In this document: piece by piece, positions 46,800 through 54,587 of the stretch
Numbering within the stretch: the first letter of the stretch is position 1
Layout of the letters: every line of letters begins with the position of its first letter
Source of the DNA: Rhodococcus triatomae
GTDB lineage: Bacteria; Actinomycetota; Actinomycetes; Mycobacteriales; Mycobacteriaceae
Length of the DNA stretch: 64,000 nt
Assembly (NCBI RefSeq): GCF_014217785.1
Contig: NZ_CP048814.1
Span: forward strand, 1,054,001-1,118,000
Reading direction: 5' to 3'
Position numbers and translations under genes: made by a program
Notes under the pieces: generated by a model
Database searches by the model: none
What the model was told of the DNA's origin: nothing
Seen by the model: only the letters and a program-made list of their open reading frames with translations

Positions 46800-47144
46800 A
46801 TGACCGCCGAACGTCACCTCGACCAGGCATTGCGCGCCCTCGCGGACGCCAATCGTCGGGCCATCCTGGCCGCCATTCGGTCCGAGCAACACTCGGTCGG
46901 TGAGATCGCCGACGTGGTCGGGCTGTCCCAGCAGACGACGTCACATCATCTCGGGGTGCTACGCACGGCCGGCCTCGTCCGCGGCACCCGAATCGGCACG
47001 CGACACCTGTTCGCGGTCGACACCGACGGGCTGGCAGCCGTGCGCGGCTACCTGGACGAGTTCTGGCCGAACAAGCTCGCCGCACTGAAAGCGGCCGTGG
47101 AATCCGAGAAGAGCGAATCCGGGAAGGGCACGCGCGATGGCTGA
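46800..47144 (+). CDS. ArsR family regulator
   Basis: A 114-residue winged helix protein: HLDQALRALADANRRAILAAI, EIADVVGLSQQTTSHHLGVL. The metal-binding CxC pair of ArsR/SmtB is absent, so it is of the non-metal type often fused in operons with AHSA1/START proteins. ATG 46800 follows GGAGGAG. It overlaps the SRPBCC gene by 8 bp. A perfect palindrome upstream suggests autorepression. Confidence 0.9.
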   Translation: MTAERHLDQALRALADANRRAILAAIRSEQHSVGEIADVVGLSQQTTSHHLGVLRTAGLVRGTRIGTRHLFAVDTDGLAAVRGYLDEFWPNKLAALKAAVESEKSESGKGTRDG

Positions 47145-47595
47145 GTACGCGACATCGATCGAGATCGACGCCGCACCGGGCGCAGTGTTCGACTTCCTCG
47201 TGACCGAGTCGGGCATGACGGCGTGGATGGGTCGGTGGGCCACCCTGGACCCACGCCCCGGAGGCGAATTCGGTGTCGACATCGCCGGTTACGCCATTCG
47301 GGGCCGATACCTGGAGGTGGAGCGGCCGCGCCGGGTGGTCGTGTCCTGGGGTGTCGCGGGCAGTGCCGACCTCCCGCCGGGAACATCCACGGTGGAGTTC
47401 GTTCTCACGCCCGCCGGCCGGGGCACCCGAGTCGATCTCGTCCACACCGGTCTGCCGGATCCGGAGCTCGCCGGGCACGCCGACGGGTGGACGCATTTCC
47501 TCGCGCGGCTGCGTGTCGCCGCGCATGGTGACGACCCGGGCGCCGACCACTGGACGCCCCTCGGCACCCGCGCACCTGGGAACCGACCATCGTGA
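47137..47595 (+). CDS. SRPBCC (AHSA1-type) domain protein
   Basis: A 152-residue START-like protein: IEIDAAPGAVFDFLVTESG, MTAWMGRWATLDPRPGG, GWTHFLARLRVAAHGDDPG. The family binds hydrophobic ligands or acts as an Hsp90 co-chaperone-like domain. ArsR-AHSA1 gene pairs are widespread and the regulator may sense its own partner's ligand. It starts at ATG 47137, inside the ArsR gene's end, and is followed by a SnoaL gene. Confidence 0.88.
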   Translation: MAEYATSIEIDAAPGAVFDFLVTESGMTAWMGRWATLDPRPGGEFGVDIAGYAIRGRYLEVERPRRVVVSWGVAGSADLPPGTSTVEFVLTPAGRGTRVDLVHTGLPDPELAGHADGWTHFLARLRVAAHGDDPGADHWTPLGTRAPGNRPS

Positions 47596-47606
47596 AGGAG
47601 CCAGTC

Positions 47607-47975
47607 GTGAATGCAACGCCCCACTCCCCCGCACTGAATCTCGTGCTCGACTATCACCGTGCCTGGACCGGTGGAGACGTCGACCGCGCCATGGACTATG
47701 TCTCGGACGACGTCTTCTGTCGCGCACCGGGAATCGACCTCACCGGCAAGGAGGCCTATCGCGGGTACCTGGCGGGATTCGCACCGAACCTGACCGGCCT
47801 GACCGACGTGGCGAGCTTCGCCGACGGCGATCACGTCGCGCTGTTCTACTATCCGCACACCGCAGCCACCAGCAGCGCACCCGCCGCCGAGTACTTCACC
47901 GTCCGAGACGGAGCGATCACGGAAAGCCTGCTGCTGTTCGATCGCCTGTCGTACGCACCACCCACCGGACCGTGA
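47607..47975 (+). CDS. SnoaL/NTF2-like protein
   Basis: A 122-residue NTF2-fold protein: LNLVLDYHRAWTGGDVDRAM, YVSDDVFCRAPGIDLTGKEA, ending with a C-terminal strand. GTG 47607 is chosen because AAGGAG lies 6 bases upstream. Function unknown; these domains bind or isomerise small molecules. It overlaps the TfoX start (GTGA). Confidence 0.85.
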   Translation: MNATPHSPALNLVLDYHRAWTGGDVDRAMDYVSDDVFCRAPGIDLTGKEAYRGYLAGFAPNLTGLTDVASFADGDHVALFYYPHTAATSSAPAAEYFTVRDGAITESLLLFDRLSYAPPTGP

Positions 47976-48301
47976 ACGGCGACGGATCCGCGCTCGCCGA
48001 TCGCGTCCGCGCGCTACTCACCGCACACTCGACGCGCGAAGTACCGATGTTCGGCGGACTGTCGTTCATGGTCGACGAGAAGATGGTCGTGAGTGTCCGC
48101 CCCGGCGCCGAGCTGCTGGCGCATGTCGACCCCGAGCGGAGTCCCCATCTGGTCACCCTGCCGGGAGCCCGCCCGGCCGAGATGGGGGCGGGGCGGGCGA
48201 TGGGTCCGGGCTGGATCTCGGTCTCCGCGGACGTAATCGAGGACGACGAGCGACTGGCCTTCTGGGTCGGAGAAGCGGTGGAGTACGTCGGAAATCGGTG
48301 A
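47972..48301 (+). CDS. TfoX N-terminal domain protein
   Basis: A 109-residue protein with the TfoX/Sxy N-terminal signature REVPMFGGLSFMVDEKMVVSV and GWISVSADVIEDDERLAFWV. In actinobacteria this domain occurs alone; competence regulation is not implied. It begins at GTG 47972, overlapping the SnoaL stop, so it is the last gene of the ArsR operon. Confidence 0.87.
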   Translation: MNGDGSALADRVRALLTAHSTREVPMFGGLSFMVDEKMVVSVRPGAELLAHVDPERSPHLVTLPGARPAEMGAGRAMGPGWISVSADVIEDDERLAFWVGEAVEYVGNR

Positions 48302-48549
48302 TCCGAAAGAACCGCCACCACCGGGAAACGGACATCTCGCGCCCGTATGGATTTCGTAATTCCATCGCCCCGGCGATTCATGTCGCGGAGCGATTTCACA
48401 ACTCACTTTCCATTGAGTAGTGTCCTTTCACAGGTGCCGACCACTCCTCTCGATGTCGCCGCTCGGCCGAGTGCGAATACACGCCTTGCGGTATCTTCCG
48501 TCGCGACGGACATCGAGTACGCGAGAATGTATTCGGAAGGATCGACCAG

Positions 48550-48900
48550 ATGGCCACACGCCAGATCATCGAGTTCGTGGACGATATCGACGAGACCCCG
48601 ATTGCCGACGGAAAAGGCGAAACGATCCGATTCGCCGTCAACGGCGTCGAGTACGAGATCGACCTCAATGACAAGAACGCCAAGGAATTCCACCGCAAGC
48701 TCGACTATTACATCTCGCACGGCACGCGCGTCGGCGGAAAGCGTAAGACCGCCGCACGCTCCGGTGGCCGCTCCGCCACGAAGCGCGACCCCTCGCAGAC
48801 CAAGGCGATTCGCGAATGGGCCGTCGCCAACGGTTACGACATTTCCCCGCGCGGCCGAATCCCCGCAGAGATCGAAGAGGCCTACCAGACGTCCGGGTAA
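48550..48900 (+). CDS. lsr2: Lsr2 nucleoid-associated protein
   Basis: A 116-residue H-NS-like protein: VDDIDETPIADGKGETIRFAVNG in the dimerisation domain, a basic linker (GGKRKTAARSGGRSATKRDP), and the C-terminal AT-hook-like IREWAVANGYDISPRGRIP with the RGR minor-groove reader. It silences AT-rich and foreign DNA. ATG 48550 has a GGAAGG site. The 248-bp AT-rich upstream region (48302-48549) probably contains its promoter and its own binding sites. Confidence 0.97.
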   Translation: MATRQIIEFVDDIDETPIADGKGETIRFAVNGVEYEIDLNDKNAKEFHRKLDYYISHGTRVGGKRKTAARSGGRSATKRDPSQTKAIREWAVANGYDISPRGRIPAEIEEAYQTSG

Positions 48901-48935
48901 CCGCACCCGTTCCCTGTTTTCCGAATTCTGTTCGG

Positions 48936-49484
48936 TCAGGGCGTTCCCGCGGCGCCGTAGAGCTGCACCAGTTCGCTGATCCGGGCATCCCGGGCGTCGG
49001 TGCGCAGACGGCCTCCGCGCTCGAGTTCGGCGAGCCCGTGCAGCGTTCCCCAGAACAGTTCGGCACGCGTCTCGTCCCCGCCGACCGCTTCGGCGATCGC
49101 ACCGAAGGCGCGCTGCAGCGCGTTGGGCGCCTTCGGTGTCGCGAAGGCCAGCCCGCGCGCCCGGCTGGAGATGGCCTCGTACAACGCCGGCTGGTCGCGG
49201 GCGAGGTCCAGGTAGGCGCGGGCCACGTTCTCGATGGGCTCGGACGCTGATGCGCTGCGCTGCAACGCATCAGCGATCTCCTCACTCCCCTGGACCGCCA
49301 CGGCGGTCACGATCGCGTCCATGGACGCGAAGTGCGAGTAGAGGACCGGCTGGCTGTAGCCGACCTCTGCCGACAGCCGGCGCGTGGTGATCGCAGCCCA
49401 TCCCTCGCGCTCGGCGATATCCCGGGCGGTCGCCACGATCGCCGCTTCACGGACTCTCCGGCGTTCCTGTTGCTGCTCCGACAC
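48936..49484 (-). CDS. TetR family regulator
   Basis: A 182-residue repressor with an N-terminal helix-turn-helix (VREAAIVATARDIAEREGWA, TTRRLSAEVGYSQPVLYSHF) and a ligand domain with WGTLHGLAELERG. GTG 49484 is preferred: an upstream start at 49517 would translate through a perfect operator-like palindrome. It diverges from the DUF4267 gene, which is its likely target. Confidence 0.88.
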   Translation of the reverse strand: MSEQQQERRRVREAAIVATARDIAEREGWAAITTRRLSAEVGYSQPVLYSHFASMDAIVTAVAVQGSEEIADALQRSASASEPIENVARAYLDLARDQPALYEAISSRARGLAFATPKAPNALQRAFGAIAEAVGGDETRAELFWGTLHGLAELERGGRLRTDARDARISELVQLYGAAGTP

Positions 49485-49489
49485 GGACC

Positions 49490-49512
49490 TGATGCTAGCA
49501 GCGCTAGCATCA
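49490..49512. promoter_or_regulatory. Perfect TetR-type operator
   Basis: TGATGCTAGC-AGC-GCTAGCATCA: perfect 10-bp arms with a 3-base centre, directly before the TetR start. Confidence 0.75.
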
Positions 49513-49527
49513 GACACATCGCCGTGC

Positions 49528-49556
49528 TAGCGTTGCTAGAAAATCTAGCGACGCTA
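49528..49556. promoter_or_regulatory. Second palindrome with the same CTAGC core
   Basis: TAGCGTTGCTAGA and TCTAGCGACGCTA (12 of 13 matching) flank AAA, 15 bp before the DUF4267 start. The shared CTAGC core suggests that one TetR protein binds both sites. Confidence 0.7.
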
Positions 49557-49571
49557 CAACCAGGAGCTCGC

Positions 49572-49940
49572 ATGAGTGCAGTCGCCACCATCCTCACCGT
49601 CATCGGCGCCGCCTTCATCATCGGAATCGGCCTGAGTTATCTGATCCGGCCCTACCCGATCGCCCAGGGATTCGGCTTTCGCCGGCTACCGGGCCGCGAC
49701 GACCCGTACTACCGGGTGAAGGGCATCCGGGACCTCGCCAGCGGGCTGGGCGCATTGGCACTGCTCCTGATCGCCCCACCGCACGTGCTGGGCGTGTTCA
49801 TGCTCGTCTCGGCATTGGTGCCACTCGGTGACATGCTGATCGTCTGGGGCTATCGCGGGCGACGCGCCTACGCGGCGGCCGTACACGGACTGACCGCGGT
49901 GGCCGTCGTCGGCACCGGAATCCTCTGGTTGCTCGTCTGA
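49572..49940 (+). CDS. DUF4267 small membrane protein
   Basis: A 122-residue protein with four hydrophobic segments and the DUF4267 pattern GFGFRRLPGRDDPYYRVKGI RDLASGLGALALL. Function unknown. ATG 49572 is preceded by CAGGAG. It is divergent from a TetR gene and flanked by palindromic operators, so its expression is likely inducible. Confidence 0.85.
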   Translation: MSAVATILTVIGAAFIIGIGLSYLIRPYPIAQGFGFRRLPGRDDPYYRVKGIRDLASGLGALALLLIAPPHVLGVFMLVSALVPLGDMLIVWGYRGRRAYAAAVHGLTAVAVVGTGILWLLV

Positions 49941-49979
49941 CAACCAGCGAAGTCGCCCAGCCGCTCTCCCCTGACGCGC

Positions 49980-49996
49980 GGCTAACTGTGTTAGCC
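49980..49996 (+). promoter_or_regulatory. Perfect palindrome before a TetR-linked operon
   Basis: GGCTAAC-TGT-GTTAGCC (7-bp arms) lies 54 bp upstream of the membrane protein start and is the likely site of the TetR protein encoded downstream. Confidence 0.7.
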
Positions 49997-50049
49997 TGCA
50001 GCGGGAGCTCGGTACTGTTCGCCGCACGATTCACCGGAGGTCGAGCGAA

Positions 50050-50688
50050 ATGAGAGATCAGATCAATCCCGCGATCGCCCTTGTCGCGGCCGGGATCCTG
50101 TTCGCGGTCTACCCGGCGCTGCGGCCCTACTCCAGCGAAGTCGGCACCGAGGGTGCCGAAGCGTTCGCATCCTGGGAATGGGTGGTCGCCCACCTCTGCG
50201 GGATCGCCGGGTTCATCCTCCTCACCTATGCGGCTACCCGATTGTGGCCTGGAATTACCTCGACGACAACACTTTTCGGAACAGCACTGGTGCTTCCCTA
50301 CTATGGCGCCGAGACTTTCGGGTTGTACGCGCTCGGCCGCAACGCCGCGGCGGAGGAGATCGAGCCCGGGGCGGAGACGATCCGCTACTTCGGACCGGCG
50401 GTGGCAACCTTCGGCGCGGGGCTCCTGCTCCTCGCAGTGGCCGGCGTGCTGATCGCCCGCCGGCTGTGGGCAGACGACCTGCGGGTGGCGGCGATCCTGG
50501 TGGGCGTCGGCCTCCTCGGCTACCTGCCGCAGTTCTTCACCCCGGCGCCCGTGCGAATCCTGCACGGCATCATCCTCGGACTCGGTCTGCTGGTCACGGG
50601 AATCGCGGTCTTCACCCGCGCGCGCCGGGCGCCGGGCGACACCACACCGCTCAGGCGGGAGGGCGGCGCGTCGACGGTCAACCCATGA
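50050..50688 (+). CDS. Six-segment membrane protein, unknown
   Basis: A 212-residue protein with about six hydrophobic segments and the motif LPYYGAETFGLYALGRNAAA in the middle. The family is not recognised. ATG 50050 has GGAGG 9 bases upstream. It overlaps the following TetR gene (ATGA), and a palindromic operator lies upstream, so the pair forms an autoregulated operon. Confidence 0.82.
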   Translation: MRDQINPAIALVAAGILFAVYPALRPYSSEVGTEGAEAFASWEWVVAHLCGIAGFILLTYAATRLWPGITSTTTLFGTALVLPYYGAETFGLYALGRNAAAEEIEPGAETIRYFGPAVATFGAGLLLLAVAGVLIARRLWADDLRVAAILVGVGLLGYLPQFFTPAPVRILHGIILGLGLLVTGIAVFTRARRAPGDTTPLRREGGASTVNP

Positions 50689-51257
50689 GCAGCGACGAGG
50701 CATCCTGCCCGACCGAGTTCGATCCCCGACGGCTGCTGACGCCGAGGGCCGCGCAGATCGTCGGGTGCGCGCGTGCGCTGCTCGAAGACACCACCTGGGA
50801 TTCGGTGACCATGCGGGCGGTGGCCGAGGCACTGGGCATTCGAGCTCCCTCGTTGTACAAGCACTTCCGGGACAAGGCGGCATTGCAGGACGCCCTGATC
50901 GCCCAGGCGCTGAAGGAGATGGGCGAGGCGACTCGTCCGGTCGAGTCCGTCGCCGGGCTCGTCGCCGACTACCGGGACACTGCGCGCGCGCATCCGAATC
51001 TGTATCGACTCGCGACCTCGGGTCCACTGCGGCGCGATTCGCTACCCCCGGGTTTGGAGGACTGGTCCGGCGCTCCGTTCCTGATGGCCACCGGCGAGCC
51101 CTTTCTGGCACAAGCACTGTGGGCCGCCACTCACGGCGCGGTGATCCTCGACCTCGACGGGCGCTACCCGACCGGACGCGCACCGGAGCAGACGTGGCAT
51201 GAACTGGCAGCCACGTTCAGCAGCCGTGCGGACCGACCGCGACGCCACGGCCGGTGA
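50685..51257 (+). CDS. TetR/AcrR family regulator
   Basis: A 190-residue regulator with helix-turn-helix AAQIVGCARALLEDTTWDSV, TMRAVAEALGIRAPSLYKHF and a C-terminal WHG-type domain (ALWAATHGAVILDLDGRYP). It starts at ATG 50685 over the membrane protein's stop and probably represses its own operon through the GGCTAAC palindrome. Confidence 0.9.
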   Translation: MSSDEASCPTEFDPRRLLTPRAAQIVGCARALLEDTTWDSVTMRAVAEALGIRAPSLYKHFRDKAALQDALIAQALKEMGEATRPVESVAGLVADYRDTARAHPNLYRLATSGPLRRDSLPPGLEDWSGAPFLMATGEPFLAQALWAATHGAVILDLDGRYPTGRAPEQTWHELAATFSSRADRPRRHGR

Positions 51258-51388
51258 ATCGCTCGTCGCGTAGCCCTTGCGCGATTCGCGGACGTTTTCC
51301 GCGCCGCGCTCTCGAACCTTCGAGGGCACGGTGCACAGAATGTCCGCGGATGGTCGGCGACCCGGCAAGGCTTCCTCGCCTACGAGAA

Positions 51389-51421
51389 AACCCCCGACTG
51401 CGTTTTCGGCAGTCGGGGGTT
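51389..51421 (-). terminator. Terminator of the tRNA-Ala gene
   Basis: Perfect 13-bp arms AACCCCCGACTGC/GCAGTCGGGGGTT with a 7-base loop, 17 bp after the tRNA 3' end, followed on the minus strand by TTTTCTCG. Confidence 0.85.
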
Positions 51422-51438
51422 CTCGTCGGTTCTCCGGT

Positions 51439-51511
51439 GGAGCTGAGGGGAATCGAACCCCTGACCTCTTCGATGCGAACGAAGCGCGCTACCAACTGCG
51501 CCACAGCCCCG
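51439..51511 (-). tRNA. tRNA-Ala (CGC)
   Basis: A 73-base cloverleaf on the minus strand, starting GGGGCTGTGGCGCAG at 51511 and ending CTCCA at 51439. The anticodon arm is CTTCG-TTCGCAT-CGAAG, anticodon CGC reading GCG. The T arm is AGGGG-TTCGATT-CCCCT. CCA is not encoded. It lies between a TetR gene and glpR, with its own terminator. Confidence 0.95.
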
Positions 51512-51593
51512 GGCACCGCTCTCGCGGACCGCTCGCAAACCTTAGCAGGACGCTCCGCGTGAAGGCGAATCAGCCCTCGACCAGCGGCGACGG

Positions 51594-52343
51594 CTACTCG
51601 CCTGCGGCGCGCCGCCATTCGACCTCGGCCTCGGCCTCCTCGTAGTGATCGAGGTGATCGAAGGCCGGGTCCTCGTCATCCGTCTCCATGACCACGGCAC
51701 CGGGACGGCGCAGACGGGCCGGGACGAGCCGTAGCTCGTCGTCACTACGGGACTCGACGCCCAGGCGAGAACGCTGCAACCGCTGGGTCCGCCGGCGACG
51801 GATCTCCTGCTCGATCCGCACCTGTCGACGCAGATAGGCCAGGTAGCCACCCAGCACGAGCACGGAGGCCGCGGTCAGCCACCACACCGTCGAGGACAGG
51901 ATCACGGCCAGCGCCGCCGACATCAACGAAACGAACACCAGCGCGAGCATCATCCGCTGCCGGAAGGAGTAGCGGGCCTCGCGGGCGATCGCATCCGCCT
52001 CCGGGTCGAACCCGCCGCGGCCACGTCGGTGCACGATGTACTCGTCCACCGGCGCTCGATCGCCGTGCTCGTCGTAGCCGTCTCGGGCCTCGTCCTCGGC
52101 GTGAGTCTCCATGGGGTCCTCCGCGTGGTAGCCGTAGTGGTCCTCGGGTTGCCAGTCCGGGTCGCTGCGGTGGCCGACGGCCGGTCCGCGCTGCACACGC
52201 CGCGTGTCACCGCGGTGCAGGACGCGGGTCGCGAGGGCCGCGTCGCTGGTCTGCCTGATCCGTGGACGGTTCGACGCCAGCATCGGGACCAGAACGAACA
52301 GCCACACGGCAACGAGCCCGATCCACAAGAACGAATTCGGCAT
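51594..52343 (-). CDS. glpR: Divisome membrane protein GlpR (SepX)
   Basis: A 249-residue protein: an N-terminal membrane segment (MPNSFLWIGLVAVWLFVLVP), a charged His/Asp/Glu-rich linker, a second helical pair near residues 130-165, and an acidic C-terminal tail. The pattern matches the actinobacterial GlpR/SepX family, the membrane receptor of the gephyrin-like protein Glp in corynebacterial division. Its position two genes from glp supports this. It acts at the septum with FtsZ-bound Glp. ATG 52343. Confidence 0.88.
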   Translation of the reverse strand: MPNSFLWIGLVAVWLFVLVPMLASNRPRIRQTSDAALATRVLHRGDTRRVQRGPAVGHRSDPDWQPEDHYGYHAEDPMETHAEDEARDGYDEHGDRAPVDEYIVHRRGRGGFDPEADAIAREARYSFRQRMMLALVFVSLMSAALAVILSSTVWWLTAASVLVLGGYLAYLRRQVRIEQEIRRRRTQRLQRSRLGVESRSDDELRLVPARLRRPGAVVMETDDEDPAFDHLDHYEEAEAEVEWRRAAGE

Positions 52344-52598
52344 GTGCGGCCTCCTCCCAACCGTCTACCAGCATCGATAAGGTGCATGCCCGTCCGGGCC
52401 GGAGCGGGAACAACCGATCCGGCCGTCGACGCGCTGATCCCCACAATACTCAGCTGTCACACGCGTAACTCCGCGAATCGCCGGACACACAGCGAGAAAT
52501 CAGGAAAGTCCATCCGATCGAGTGTGATGTCGACCATAGTTTCGAAAAGTTGTGAGTTGCACTACCTGCCGTTAACCGTCGTGTAACTGTCCGGCCGA

Positions 52599-53234
52599 TC
52601 AGGCCCAGGACGCCTTGCCGCTGCGCACCAGGACGTCCACCACCGTCGCCGGCACCTCCTCGACCGTCATGGCCACCAGCAGGTGGTCGCGCCACTGCCC
52701 GTCGACGTCGAGGTAGCGCTCGAGCGTCCCCTCCTCACGAAAGCCGACATTGCGCAGTACCGCCCGGCTCGCCACGTTCTCCGGCCGCACCGTGGCCTCG
52801 ATCCGGTGCAAGCCGACCGGGCCGAACCCGTGATCCAGGCCGAGCGCGAGCGCCCCGGTCGCCACCCCGAGCCCGTTGACGTCCTTGTCCACCCAGTACC
52901 CGATCCATGCCGACCGCAGCGCCCCCCGCACGATGTTCCCGATCGTCAACTGGCCGCAGTACTGGCCGTCGAGTTCGATGGCCATCGGAATCATCCGGCC
53001 CTTCCTGGCCTCTGCCCGCAGCCCCGCACACAGCCCGGGCCACGACGCGATGTGGTGCCGGGACTCCCACGGGGAGTAGCCGGTCGGCTCCCAGGGCTCG
53101 AGGTGCTCCCGGTCGCGGATCCGGATGCGACTCCACGCCGCCGCATCGCGCAGCCGGATGGCTCGGACGGTGACGACCCCGCCACCGACCCGCAGCGGAC
53201 CCAGGTGCGGCGGCCAACCCGGATGGCGGCTCAC
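52599..53234 (-). CDS. rimJ: GNAT acetyltransferase, RimJ-like
   Basis: A 211-residue GNAT enzyme with WVDKDVNGLGVATGALALGL (acetyl-CoA binding) and LHRIEATVRPENVASRAVL, the RimJ/RimL pattern of N-terminal ribosomal protein acetyltransferases. GTG 53234 is preferred, with GGGAGC 8 bases upstream; the TTG at 53249 is less likely. It lies 21 bp after glp in the same operon. The substrate is assumed from the family. Confidence 0.9.
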   Translation of the reverse strand: MSRHPGWPPHLGPLRVGGGVVTVRAIRLRDAAAWSRIRIRDREHLEPWEPTGYSPWESRHHIASWPGLCAGLRAEARKGRMIPMAIELDGQYCGQLTIGNIVRGALRSAWIGYWVDKDVNGLGVATGALALGLDHGFGPVGLHRIEATVRPENVASRAVLRNVGFREEGTLERYLDVDGQWRDHLLVAMTVEEVPATVVDVLVRSGKASWA

Positions 53235-53255
53235 GTTCGCGGCTCCCAACGCGCG

Positions 53256-54515
53256 TCAGCCGCGCTGCGCCAGGAACGCGACGTCCACCTCGTCGCCGGT
53301 CCGCACGTCCGTGACGTCCGGGTCGATGACGACCAGGCAGTTCGCCTCCGCCAACGACGCGAGCAGATGCGACGAGGCACCGGGCGCGCCACCCAGCGCC
53401 TGCACCAGATACTCGCCCGTCGACTCGTCCCGCATCAGCTGCCCGCGCAGGAACCCCTTGCGCCGTTCGATCGATGTGATGGGGGCGACCGTGCGGGCGG
53501 TGACCACGCGGCGCATCGGCTGCCGCCGACCCAGCGCGATCCGGATCAGTGGCCGCACCATCACCTCGAACACGACCAGGGCACCGACGGGGTTGGAGGG
53601 CAGCAGGAAGGTGGGCACCTCGTCGCGACCCAGCTGGCCGAAGCCCTGGACCGAGCCGGGGTGCATGGCGACCCGCTCGATCTCGAGCGTGCCGAGTTCG
53701 GCGAGCGCCTCACAGACCTCCTCGCCCGCTCCCCCGCCGACAGCGCCCGCGATGACGACGATCTCCGAACGGATCAACTGCCCCTCGACGACCTCACGGA
53801 GGCGGCGCGGGTCGCCGTCGGCGATGCCGACCCGATTGACGTCGGCGCCCGCATCCCGGGCAGCGGCCGCCAGCGCGTACGAGTTGACGTCGTAGACCTG
53901 CCCCGGCCCGGGAGTGCGGTCGACGTCGACGAGTTCGCCCCCGAGCGAGATCACGGACAACCGGGGCCGAGGGTGCACGAGCACCTTGTCCCTACCGACG
54001 GCGGCGAGCAGACCGACCTGCGCGGCACCGATGATGGTGCCCGCCCGCACGGCGACGTCGCCGGGCTGGACGTCGTCGCCGGCTCGACGGACGTAGTCGC
54101 CGGAGCGCACCGGCCGCAGCACCGTGACCCGCGCACCGCCACCGTCGGTGCGGTCGAGCGGCAGGACGGCATCGGCGAGCGTGGGCATGGGGGCGCCGGT
54201 GTCGACGCGCACCGCCTGCCGCGGCTGCAACCGGATCGGCTGGCGGGAACCGGCACCGACCTCGCCGACGACCGGCAACGTCACCACGGGCAGCGCTCCG
54301 TCCTCGTTCGGGACGTCGCTACCGGCGTCGGCGACGTCGACGCTGCGGACCGCGTACCCGTCGATGGCCGCCTGGTCGAATCCCGGGAGCGGACGCTCCG
54401 TCACCACCTCTTCGGCGCACAGCAATCCCTGCGCCTCGGAGATCGCGACCCGGACGGGACGCGGCGCCACCGCAGCAGCCGTCACGATCGCCTGCTGCTC
54501 CTCGACCGACCGCAT
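53256..54515 (-). CDS. glp: Gephyrin-like molybdotransferase Glp (MoeA family)
   Basis: A 419-residue MoeA/gephyrin E-domain protein: EEVVTERPLPGFDQAAIDGY AVRS at the N-terminus, GAPMPTLADAVLP, and the catalytic domain VISLGGELVDVDRTPGPGQVYDVNSYAL and LPSNPVGALVVFEVMVRPLI. In corynebacteria this family member binds FtsZ and the GlpR membrane protein, linking molybdenum-cofactor-type enzymes to division. No moaA-E genes are nearby, which suits a divisome role. It is followed by rimJ and glpR on the same strand, and galU lies upstream. Confidence 0.92.
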   Translation of the reverse strand: MRSVEEQQAIVTAAAVAPRPVRVAISEAQGLLCAEEVVTERPLPGFDQAAIDGYAVRSVDVADAGSDVPNEDGALPVVTLPVVGEVGAGSRQPIRLQPRQAVRVDTGAPMPTLADAVLPLDRTDGGGARVTVLRPVRSGDYVRRAGDDVQPGDVAVRAGTIIGAAQVGLLAAVGRDKVLVHPRPRLSVISLGGELVDVDRTPGPGQVYDVNSYALAAAARDAGADVNRVGIADGDPRRLREVVEGQLIRSEIVVIAGAVGGGAGEEVCEALAELGTLEIERVAMHPGSVQGFGQLGRDEVPTFLLPSNPVGALVVFEVMVRPLIRIALGRRQPMRRVVTARTVAPITSIERRKGFLRGQLMRDESTGEYLVQALGGAPGASSHLLASLAEANCLVVIDPDVTDVRTGDEVDVAFLAQRG

Positions 54516-54587
54516 GTGGCTTCTTTCCTCCTGCGCTCCCGGGATTGTCCGACGGGCTGGTGTCCTGACCGGCTGATGTCCGACCGG

